The translations under genes and the position numbers were made by a program. The notes under the pieces were generated by a model. The model had not been told where the DNA came from. It worked only from the letters and a program-made list of their open reading frames with translations, and did no database searches. Positions 12,185 through 21,179 of a stretch of DNA of 64,000 nt are shown here, piece by piece. Source of the DNA: Unio delphinus (lineage: Eukaryota > Mollusca > Bivalvia > Unionida > Unionidae); the NCBI GenBank assembly GCA_029339505.1, contig JAQISU010000183.1, positions 62,001-126,000 on the forward strand, read 5' to 3'. Numbering within the stretch: position 1 is the stretch's first letter; the number at the start of each line of letters is the position of its first letter.

Positions 12185-12519
12185 ATGAAAACTATTGATG
12201 TTATTCGTGATAAGGGTATTAGCGCTGTTGGTGAAGTTGCCGGTAAAGCATTTCCGCGGTCAAGGAAAAAATAATCACGCTGATTCGACGACGAAAAAAA
12301 ACACCACAGGGTAAACTACCATCTACGGAGATTATGCATGAGAGTGTTAGTAAAATAATAAACAGCGCGGTGGATCCAAAAATAGCAGAGCAAATAAATG
12401 AAGGATTTGATGCTAAAGGAAATATCACTGCAAATATGATAACGGGAAGTGGTTTGAAATGGCGATTTAGATCGAGAAATAAATATCTAATAAAATGTTC
12501 ATACAATACAACTAAATGA
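12185..12519 (+). pseudogene. Gene relic upstream of the capsid gene (minor virion protein-like)
   Basis: Starts TIDVIRDKGISAVGEVAGKA, is frameshifted near 12,260, and continues GKLPSTEIMHESVSKIINSA and DAKGNITANMITGSGLKW. The third element has KLPSTEVMPANIGKIINQAA near 57,120. The position immediately before the major capsid gene and the Gly/Ala/Ser-rich tail suggest a small virion protein, but no family motif is decisive. Confidence 0.5.
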
Positions 12520-13858
12520 ACAAGGGAGAACTGAACTTCAAGTTCATGATAGGAGTAAATACCTTCTACCCGCTGAAGCATTTATTGAAGTAGAAGGAGG
12601 ACTTGTAACAAATGTTGATGCTAATACGCCATATAACGCAAATCTCCGAGTTGGTTTCGTCAATAATAGTATTATGGCATTATTTAGTAGCACTACATAT
12701 ATGATTGATAATAGAGAGATTGAATCTATTCAAAAGAATGTTGATATGGCCACAACAATAGTGGGGTTAGCGAGATATTCTGATGATTATACAAGATCGG
12801 CTGGACCATCTATGATGTTCGCTAAGGATGTTAATGATCACGTTGAACATATTCAATATACTAGGGTAAAGGCAACATGGGATACTGCGGTTGCTACTCC
12901 ACCAGCTGGATATACGAGGCCGGCAGCTGACTTTGATGTCGTAGATATTAATCCTAATTACAATCTAGGATATGGAACACGTACATTAATGTTGCAGGGA
13001 CCGCGTAGATTATTTACATGCGCGATTCCACTGTCTCATATATTTGGATTTTGTAGAAATGTTAGAACCGTTATTTTGAAGCTAAACATACAGTTGTCCT
13101 CGTGCGAAAAGGTGATGACAATGATGCAATCTGGCGAGATGCTGCTGTTGCTGTTACTATTGGTAAAGTAAATATAACAAAACTCTCATTATGGATGCAG
13201 TAATGACACCATCACTCGTCGCAAATAAAATATTACTATCATATATGAGTGTAGGTGGTAAATAAGTACTGTCATGGCTAACAACAACGACAGATAGTCT
13301 GAAGAGTTATATGAATGAAATTTTTCATGGCATGTTACATCAAACAGAGAAGTTTCTGCACCTCTACAAATATTTATTGCGTTGCAGTATTATACGCGAT
13401 TAAATTCACAAACACGCAGCATATGATATTTGATCAACTAAGGGTTAACGAAGTCACGTTAAAAAAAACGGTCAACGGGAACCATCTGTGAATAGTTTAC
13501 TTAATAACGGACAAAATCGAATAGTGCGCACATATCTTTTGCTGACATATATGATCAAAATATACATACCGGTCTGCAAATATCACAATTAGATTTTAGA
13601 ACCCTATATCCGATTTATTACTTTTCACTGGAACATCTTGATTTAACCAAACAATCCGTCGTTTACGTATACTTCGAAGCTCGTGTAACCAATCATCCTG
13701 CTGGTGGTGATTACAGAGCAATTGCCGTCATACTCAGTGACAAATCAATGGTACTCGAAGGTGTTGGTGGACGAATGAGTATAGTTGATGCGCCACGAGA
13801 AAACATGTATTGTTTTCCAAAAACACGTAGACAATTAGATCAATCTCGTATTAAATAA
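12500..13858 (+). pseudogene. Major capsid protein (double jelly-roll type) relic
   Basis: Several frames together span about 450 codons, the usual size of Maverick/adintovirus capsid proteins. Characteristic stretches are SKYLLPAEAFIEVEGGLVTN at the N-terminal side, VNNSIMALFSSTTYMI, and LFTCAIPLSHIFGFCRN, which matches the conserved IPL..IFGF segment of double jelly-roll capsid proteins of this group. Near the C-terminus are FRTLYPIYYFSLEHLDL and VVYVYFEARVTNHPAGGDYR. The family forms the hexon-like capsomers of icosahedral particles. Frameshifts occur near 13,070, 13,190-13,330 and 13,540, with stops in between, so no full product can be made. Assignment rests on motif recognition and gene neighbourhood. 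Confidence 0.8.
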
Positions 13859-13859
13859 A

Positions 13860-14347
13860 ATGTCATATAGACACGTTAGTGTTACTCTGACACCTGGTCA
13901 GATTAAAAAGTTGCAATCGGATTCAGTTTTTAAAAAATGTGGAACTACGATATCGTTAAAACCCAGTCAGATCTCTGGTGGTCAAAATAAACTCACTGAC
14001 AGCTCGTCAGATCAAGCATTTCAATGATGCTAAAAAAAAGACATAAAAAAGGTGTTCAGGTCTTTCTCTCTGCGATCGCGATCAAAGACATGATTAAATC
14101 AGGTGGTATATTTCCACTTCTCGCTGCGTTAACAGCGCTAATTGCCGCCGCCGCCCCCGCCCCCGCGGTCGCAAAAGCGGCCACTCTCGGAGCTGTTGGT
14201 ACCGCCGCTGAGATGGCACTAAAGAAAGCAACTGGGCATGGATACAAAAAAAAACGATCCGTAAACGAAAAAGGTCTAAGACTACAAGGAACTCCATATT
14301 CATTGTACAGCGGAAACGGCCTGAGACTACCAAAGATAGTTTACTAG
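13860..14347 (+). pseudogene. pX-like basic/hydrophobic virion protein relic
   Basis: Starts with ATG two bases after the capsid stop and reads SYRHVSVTLTPGQIKKLQS, then a frameshift near 14,000 into VQVFLSAIAIKDMIKSGGIF and an Ala-rich hydrophobic stretch (ALTALIAAAAPAPAVAKA), followed by a Lys-rich segment and a short tail. A polar/basic N-part, a GG(I/F)-hydrophobic middle and a Lys-rich tail resemble the adenovirus pX-like proteins described in adintoviruses; a role in DNA condensation or membrane interaction is inferred. One frameshift separates the halves. Confidence 0.6.
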
Positions 14348-14775
14348 CACCATTGTCAAATTTTAATTTACTCGATGCTGCCAAAGAATTAGGAATAAAA
14401 AACTTCATAGATGTTTTTATGCGAGATCAATTACCACAACAACCAAACAGCGCTGAACCGGTATCATTAATCTCGATAATAGCACTGGACCTGGAACTCA
14501 CTGGGTTGCATACTCAATTGATCCATGTGGAATTGTTTATTTTGATTCTTACGGGTTAGCGCCACCTAAAGAATTTATAAGTTATATGAACCAATCAAAA
14601 TTCTTTCATAAAATTCCGATCTGGTACTCCACGTTACCAACACAGAAAATGACAGACCCACCAATATGCGGCCAAGAAGTAATAAATGTACTTAAAGTTA
14701 AATCATCATCGAATAAACTACACTATAAAATCGTACACAAATACACGAGTACTCGCTTTTTAGAGAGATCTTAAA
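14347..14775 (+). pseudogene. Adenain-like cysteine protease relic
   Basis: The N-terminal part reads LLDAAKELGIKNFIDVFMRD. After a one-base shift near 14,460 the frame continues GPGTHWVAYSID, YFDSYGLAPPKEFI and PPICGQEVINVLKV. The His in THW, the Asp in FDSYG and the Cys in ICGQ are at the positions of the His-Asp/Glu-Cys triad of the adenovirus-type maturation protease family (C5/Ulp1 fold). In this virus group the protease cleaves virion precursors during maturation. The active-site residues are still readable; the shift and a changed 3' end break the gene. The neighbours (pX-like before, fiber after) fit. Confidence 0.8.
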
Positions 14776-15020
14776 ATATAATGATTGATATTTACGGGAG
14801 AGCTCTCTCAAGCTTGAAAAACCCACGGGGGAATTATCTGCAACAAGAGATGTAAAAATATAATCGAAGATGAAATATCCGAGATATTAAACCTCGCAAG
14901 TATGGTTCCAAGCGAAATAGTCGTATTCAAGACAAACAAGGGAAATTGAAAACGAGTAATGTTTCATTCTTTATTTATTCTTGTTAAAATTAATGGAGTA
15001 ACTGAAAATTCCCAGCGGTG
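14776..15020. other. Short unassigned stretch between protease and fiber
   Basis: Coding-like fragments without a recognised family. An in-frame connection to either neighbour is uncertain. Confidence 0.35.
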
Positions 15021-15024
15021 TTTG

Positions 15025-16112
15025 ATTCCACAGGTAAGATTAAACAAGGAGTTATTTTTCCAACTGTGATAGATAGTATTAACAATCGAGTAAACACATC
15101 CGGTGACACAATGACAGGTGACCTCGACATGAACTAGAATAAAATAACAGCACTTGGAAATCCAACATTGGACAGTGATGCTGTGACAAAAATATATGTA
15201 GATGTGTTAGACAATAAACTAAATACGCTAAATGGTGAGCATAAAACTACGGATGATAAATTGACATTGCTGCAACACAAATATAAAACCACAGATAGTA
15301 AACTAACAATTCTGCGAGCCGAGTATGATGTTTATGTAGGCGCGTTTGGGAATTTTAGAAACATTGATGAGACCGCAGACAATTTCTTTGGTACTCCTCT
15401 GACTGTCCTAATGAAACTTTCTGATATTAAAACAAATATTGATACGATTAAACAAACACAGGACAATATCGTTACTGATTTTACTGCTAGCGCTGCATGG
15501 CTTGATAAAATCAAGATACCGCATGAACAAAATATCAATACCGTGTACTCGACACATCATGACTCTTTCAACTGGACACCTCAAAATAACACCATTAAAA
15601 TTACTGCAGATGTCCGGGATATTTATAGATTGACCCTGCTTTCATCATTACAGTTTAATGTGTCATCGAGTACATCTACGGGAATTTTAATACTGTAAGT
15701 GACATTATAAATAAGGGAGCCACCGAAATATTGACATTAAACCCTACCACTGGTAATTTAGCTCTAGTGTCAATAACATACTACGTAGAATTTGTAATTG
15801 ATTTAAGTAAATTGGATAATGAATGTCCAACAATATTGATATGATATGATCAAACTAATCTAAATTATCTTATTGACGAATATACAACGAAGATAAAAAG
15901 AAATACCGCAGGCGAATTATCAGTGTTGACATTATTGTGTATTCGGTTTCAAGTGTAATTGCTGAAACTGGTATATTTTTATCAGCGATAACAGCACTGG
16001 CACCTGTAGTTGTCACAATTTGTGTGTCATCAGCGACAACAATTGCAGGGATTCTTAGCATCATCACAAAAAAATATCCACATGCAGTCAAAATAAACTA
16101 CACGAGTATATA
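15025..16112 (+). pseudogene. Fiber/attachment-like protein relic
   Basis: Begins near FDSTGKIKQGVIF and has SGDTMTGDLDMN, a stop, then KITALGNPTLDSDAVTKIYV. The pattern GDTMTGDL.MN.NKI..LGNPT...DA..K.YVD is the base motif of trimeric tail-fiber and spike proteins of phages and of fiber-like genes in Maverick-type viruses. Coiled-coil sequence follows (residues of 15,168-15,698), then a beta-rich part. After frameshifts near 15,690 and 15,915 comes a strongly hydrophobic C-terminus, TALAPVVVTICVSSATTI. In this group such proteins sit at capsid vertices and contact the host surface. Broken here by one stop and at least two frameshifts. Confidence 0.65.
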
Positions 16113-16148
16113 ATTAAGTTATATATTGCATCAGCCGCGTATCCCCAA

Positions 16149-16358
16149 TTGTCGTCGCTGATATCATTTAGTCTCGATAACGAATTCTCTGCGATGATGA
16201 ACATCTACCAAACAGTAATATCAAAATTAGAAAAACAACACAATAACAATAACAACAATGACAATGTCAATGTCAACAACGGAATTACTTCAGTGGACAG
16301 CCACAAACACACAACCGCAAAAGACATCCATGATCTCAATAACCTCAACCAACCCTAA
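16149..16358 (+). pseudogene. Asn-rich C-terminal fragment, unknown
   Basis: A 69-codon frame with an Asn/Asp-rich low-complexity stretch. It overlaps the start of the next relic in another frame. It could be the tail of the fiber gene or a chance frame over repetitive sequence. Confidence 0.25.
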
Positions 16359-16789
16359 ATTCAGTGTGAATTTTCCAACTGCGATACCAGTTAAAGAGAT
16401 CGCGTTAGCGAAAATGCGAGTATACTACAGTTGGCCGAATATTAGATCAAAATCATTTGGTGGTCAGCAACCGAATAATTCCCTGGTGTTTGCAAGTAAA
16501 AATGATAAAGATGGAAACCCGGAAAAGAATGTTGTTTTATACCATCTGGGACTTACCAAATCGAACAGATCAATAATGAATTCCAGCGTAGAATAAAATC
16601 CATTACGGGAAAAGAATCAAAAATCGCTATAACGGTTCATGAACCAACATTATCAGCCGCGATTGAAATAAACTCACCCGGCTATGTAGTAGATATCTAC
16701 CAGAGTTCGATCAGAACTGTGCTAGGATGGCCTGAAAATCCACCACCACCAGAACCATCGAAGTCTGATTATACCACAGACAATAAATG
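16258..16789 (+). pseudogene. Penton/minor capsid-like gene relic, N-terminal part
   Basis: First frame: NPKFSVNFPTAIPVKEIALA and VYYSWPNIRS. After a frameshift near 16,545: SGTYQIEQINNEFQRRIKSI, then SPGYVVDIYQSSIRTVLGW. The strand-turn pattern (GTY.IE.IN..F, then GY.VD......VLG) is shared by an abundant family of Maverick proteins taken to be penton or vertex proteins; that functional label is inference. A Pro-rich tail and a stop follow. A likely further part of the same family lies at 18,553-18,750, on the far side of a LINE. Confidence 0.5.
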
Positions 16790-17423
16790 ACATCACAAAG
16801 TCACCCCATCATACAAAAAAAAAAACACCTCCTCGATATAAAAAATTACACACTGGGTACTGAATTTAAATTCGATGTGGAGGAGAATGCGGAGTACTAC
16901 AACATCTGGAGTTGGAGGAGAGGGGATAAGGGATAAAGGTATAAAAGATGGTGGATATTTATTTATTAACGAAACTGAGAGGAGACTAGATCTATATCCA
17001 TTACGCCATATCAGATTAATGAACTCATTAAAATTGTCAACAACTAGAGCGACTTAGCAGGATTTCCATGAGTCTAATCGAAGTGAAATCATCACGCGGA
17101 TAGAAATATTAAATCAACTTGTAACCGACATGGAATGTATCAACCAGCAAGGAATTCAGGCAACAATTGATCATAATGATGACCAATCAAATCGCTATAA
17201 ACAAAATTTTATAACTGTGTTATAACTGTATACGATATAACAAACCGATTTTCAAGTTTCCTGTGTATAATGCATGTATAATGCAAACGAACTAAAAAGA
17301 TCATTAAATGATCTTATCTTGGAAAACTTTTCCCGCGGCATGGAAAAAACCGGGGACCAACTGTCCTCAAACATAATAATGACCCAGACGATTCGGGTAG
17401 GTATATTGCTTCTCAAAACGGTA

Positions 17424-17425
<2 letters not shown>
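16790..17425 (+). pseudogene. Unassigned coding relics of the element
   Basis: Fragments such as TGYEFKFDVEENAEYYNIWS-like sequence near 16,870 and EIITRIEILNQLVTDMEC near 17,090 look coding (helical, charged) but carry stops and match no family I recognise. The stretch ends where the LINE begins. Confidence 0.35.
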
Positions 17426-17493
<68 letters not shown>

Positions 17494-18556
17494 GACTTTG
17501 TATAGCATCTAATCTTTAGAAGCTCTAAGCGCTTTACAAAATCTATAATGATATGACTACACTACAGAAAAACGAATAACAAAACCCATGAAATTGGAAA
17601 ACATAAAAAACATGCTGAAAGCATAAGCGATACAAAACATTATTAGGTCACTAAGTTTGTTCTTGCAGTCGAAAAAGGCCAGTTTTAAATGCACTCTTAA
17701 AAGGGACCACTGTCTCTTTGTGTCTAATTTCAATGAGCAATTCGTTCCACATCGCTGGGCCCTAGTATGCAAAAGAACGTTGTCCATATGACTTCATTTT
17801 CATAGTGAGAACAATGAATATACGATTGTCAGAAGACGAGCGTAAGTATCTTGCTGGTGCATACACATGGGTGAGGTCGAATAGGTATGTTGGATTGAAA
17901 TCTGTCAATAAAACATAGCACAGAGAACAAATTTTGTGTTTGATTCTGTATCTAATAGATAGCCAGTTTAGTGTACAGAGCAGTGGAGAGGTGTGCTCTG
18001 ATCTAGGTACTCTAAAGATGATCCGAACAGCTGTGTTTTGAACTTTTTGAAGTTTCCGGAGTAGATATTGTGACGAACCTGACAGAATTTAGTTACAATA
18101 GTCCAGTCTTGAAAGTACTAATGAACACACAAGTGTTTTAGTGGCATGAACTGAAAGATATTTGCGAATGGAGCTGATGCGTCTCAGTTCAAGAGATGCA
18201 GCCTTGCATATGTTCATGACATGTTGGTGTAATGTGAGAGTACTGTCTAGAGTAACACCTAGGTTTCGTACTGACTGTGAGAATTTAATGTTGGTGTTGC
18301 TGATATTTATTGTCTAAGGTAAAGGATGTGAATGAGAAAGTCTTTGATTTGTGATCAGAATTGCCTCAGTTTTATCATCATTCATCTGTAGCTTGTTACA
18401 TGTCATCCACGATTTCACATCAGAAATGCACCTCTCTACTCCATGGATGGTAGGATCAACTTCAGTTGGGTGGCTAGATTTGTATATTTGGTTGTCATCA
18501 GCGTACAATTGGTGAGACACTGGGTGATGATCTATGACACTTGAGAGCGGCTGCAT
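17426..18556 (-). mobile_element. LINE 3' fragment (CR1/L2/Jockey-like) nested in the viral element
   Basis: On the minus strand the fragment starts with HQLYADDNQIYKSSHP, containing the YADD catalytic motif of reverse transcriptase, and continues with VRNLGVTLDSTLTLHQHV and LVCSLVLSRLDYCNS, the usual sequence of the RT thumb and C-terminal region in CR1/L2-type LINEs. The 3' end is an (ATT)n tract (AAT on plus, 17,426-17,490), also typical. The 5' part is missing (5' truncation). A second 3' end of the same family lies at 41,218-41,390. It interrupts the penton-like gene of the Maverick element, so it arrived later. Confidence 0.8.
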
Positions 18557-18750
18557 GAGTATATCCTCGGTGATTGCAGTAAATCTAGTATGTGATGCTA
18601 CTGATGGAAGTTACCAAGTAAATCTCGAAAGATCAAATCAGGCACAGCAAGGATACATTTTATATTCGTTTGCATCACTGCTTCCACCCGGATTATTGAT
18701 AATACAGGAACCTGTGAATACAGTGTATATGCGATGTCATAATGATTGAT
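18553..18750 (+). pseudogene. Penton/minor capsid-like gene relic, C-terminal part
   Basis: The frame after the LINE reads VIAVNLVCDATDGSYQVNLE and YSFASLLPPGLLIIQEPVNT before a stop. The order 'C..... GSY.N....-LYSF....PPG--I.EP.N..Y' is the usual C-terminal segment of the penton-like family whose N-terminal part is at 16,258-16,789. Assignment is by pattern only. Confidence 0.45.
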
Positions 18751-19525
18751 TAACGAGAATAAATTTTTAACTCACTGACCAATCCAATAATTTACTGGAT
18801 TTAGGTGGATAGACTTTACAAATTAGTCTATATGTGAAACCCATAAAAGGATTTCCATCGTGAACGATTTTCATCCTACAGGATTTCCCATCTTAAGATT
18901 TTCATCATAAGAGTTCCATCGTAAGATTTCAGTGTTATTTTGTTTTCGCGTTGCGTGGGTGCAAAAAAATAATAACAGTGATCTTAGCTTCCAGGAATTG
19001 TTTTTATTTTAATTTTTAAATAAACTGTTTTAACTGTTTAACTCTGGAATTTATGACTCTTTTAATTTCATATTGTTGTGATAAATCACTTCTTATTCTC
19101 TCTACTGCAGAAAATAACGGTATGAACTTATTTATATCACAGGTATTCGCTAATGATGCATTTACGGCATTTTATAGTTCCTTGATAAAGGAATATTGTG
19201 ACGGTAACACATATCTGGTTCTGCAGGCTATGTCTTCTAAATATTGAAAGTCAGAAAGGATTTTATCACAATCTAATTTATCTCATAATTGTATTCCTTG
19301 ATTTTTCAAACCTGTAATAGCAGAAATTATATCATTGATATTTTCATAATTATTATATAATAAATTTATCTTTAATATATAAATATATCCAAAACAAAAG
19401 GTCAATTTTGACGCGTTTTCTTTTTTAAGCGTATATTTACAGCATTGTATATACAGTATTTACAGTATTCTAAAGACGGTATACAATCTCCACTCGTGAT
19501 TGCTGCCATTGACATCTTTTCACGG

Positions 19526-19635
<110 letters not shown>

Positions 19636-20029
19636 TGATTAAGGTATATATAACGACGATACAATCTCCACTCGTACTAAGGTGCCATTGACAACGTATC
19701 ACGGTTAGAGATATACATATAAGTATATATAAACGACCCCATTTGAACTCCTAAACTCCATTTTAGAAAGTCCAGAGGGTGTGTTTGGTGAATTACGACA
19801 CAAGGATGGCAGAAAATATATATCTTAATTAAGGTTTATATAACGACGATACAATGTCCATTCATGCTAAAGGGCCATTGACATCTTATCACGGTTAGAG
19901 ATATACATATACTGGACGGCACATTCCCCGTATGAACCCCTGGAATGTCATTGATAATCGAGCAGGCTCAACGAGAACATATATAATATTTACAGGTATT
20001 TACAGTTAGGACGGTACATAACAAAGGAT

Positions 20030-20150
20030 TATATATAGGACAGTAAAACAAACGATTATATATAGACACACAATAAAGGATTATATAGGACGATATAACA
20101 AAAGATTATATACAGACGGTATAACAAAGGATTATATATAGACGGTACAA
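20030..20150. repeat. Tandem repeat, about 28-bp unit, five copies
   Basis: Units of the form aaaggattatatatagacgg with small changes, directly before the hairpin and the 3' end of the HNH gene. Confidence 0.8.
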
Positions 20151-20182
20151 CATATAATCTTAACTATGGAACCCTTCTCTAC

Positions 20183-20287
20183 ATTCAACTGAAACCCACA
20201 CTCTCTCCCGTTGAAATCACTCGGAGAGAATGCAAAAACACATTCACGTCGTAGTGACAACGTGACAAAGTGTGGTTTCAGTTGAAT
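20183..20287. terminator. Inverted repeat downstream of the HNH gene
   Basis: The arms attcaactgaaacccacac and gtgtggtttcagttgaat pair almost perfectly (one bulged base), with a second inner pairing ctct/agag. It lies just past the stop of the minus-strand HNH gene, between it and the plus-strand structural genes. A role as a transcript-end structure between convergent genes is inference. Confidence 0.45.
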
Positions 20288-20328
20288 TTCGATAATGATG
20301 GTTGGAAATATGTAAACCGAATTTTGTA

Positions 20329-20787
20329 CTAGAATCGTTTTGAAAGTGCGGATTTTTGTATTTTCTCTACAACACGTCGAACCTTAGGTATGCCAATATC
20401 AAAATGCTTGCCCGCTTCATTCATCGATTCAAATATTAATTTTTCGCAGGTATCAATATTTATAGATCTGACAGGTTTTGCAATTTTTCCGTACATTCCC
20501 GTCCAACCGCGTTTCGTATTCTCACTTTGTGTAATAGTCTGAAGATTTTTCCAATTTATAAAATACAAATCAATGTGGTCAATCACAAAACCATCTTCGA
20601 TCAATGCGTGGAAACATTGGAACACGACTCTAGATAAATAATATTTTTTCCCTCCAGCAGTAAATCTAAGATATTCATGATTATCAACAGTACCTACTGG
20701 CTTTTTCAGCATGCAGTGTCTCACTACACGATCGCGTGATTCTTCATAGTTGATGATCGTGGGATGTGGTTGAAATTCTTGTCTCAT
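20329..20787 (-). CDS. HNH homing endonuclease-like protein, intact ORF
   Basis: 152 codons, uninterrupted. The N-terminal part is variable. KKYYLSRVVFQCFHALIEDG then VIDHIDLYFINWKNLQTIT and QSENTKRGWTG form the HNH_3-type pattern: (R)..A..F, D-H-I-D, N..NL..(I)T, SEN..(K)RG. The C-terminal part, PVRSINIDTCEKLIFESMNE followed by a helix-turn-helix-like stretch, resembles NUMOD1-type DNA-binding repeats. Such proteins cut DNA at specific sites and spread as free-standing homing genes in viral genomes. It is the longest intact ORF in an otherwise broken element, which suggests recent arrival, selection, or chance. Confidence 0.8.
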   Translation of the reverse strand: MRQEFQPHPTIINYEESRDRVVRHCMLKKPVGTVDNHEYLRFTAGGKKYYLSRVVFQCFHALIEDGFVIDHIDLYFINWKNLQTITQSENTKRGWTGMYGKIAKPVRSINIDTCEKLIFESMNEAGKHFDIGIPKVRRVVEKIQKSALSKRF

Positions 20788-20872
20788 TTATATACACATA
20801 TTTTTTGTCTAATTAATTATTTGGTTTAATTATTAATTATTGAGAATCTAGTAATATAGTCTTGGGGTGTTC

Positions 20873-21136
20873 TTATGACTTTATCGTTGACGCTGACAGA
20901 GTCAGGGTCACTTTTTCTTTATCATAGTAGCGCTTAAGCTCTCTGTATCGCTTACCACCACAACTGAGACACAATTGTATGTTTCCTCGTACTACAACAC
21001 TGAATCATATATAGGGCTTCGGACCTAATCTTCCTCGCCGCACACTCTGTGAATGATATCCACAAAATTCGTTTCTGCACGATTTGTTACAGACGGTTAC
21101 TGATCCTATCATAAGCCGTTTACAGTGATTCATCAT
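20873..21136 (-). pseudogene. Cys-rich small protein relic
   Basis: An 88-codon frame from ATG with one internal TGA-type stop at codon 44. Cysteines are paired as in zinc-binding proteins: CNKSC, FCGYHSQ and LCLSCGGKRYREL. It is transcribed in the same direction as the HNH gene and lies 85 bp upstream of it. A zinc-ribbon DNA- or RNA-binding role is inferred only from the cysteine spacing. Confidence 0.5.
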
Positions 21137-21179
21137 ATATAAATTCTTTATTTAAATACTTGTTTTAATTATAATATGA

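Noticed and set aside
17557..17787. Hydrophobic minus-strand frame as a small membrane protein
   Set aside because: Falls within the 3' part of the LINE, out of frame with its RT; similar sequence at 41,145 is also LINE 3' end.
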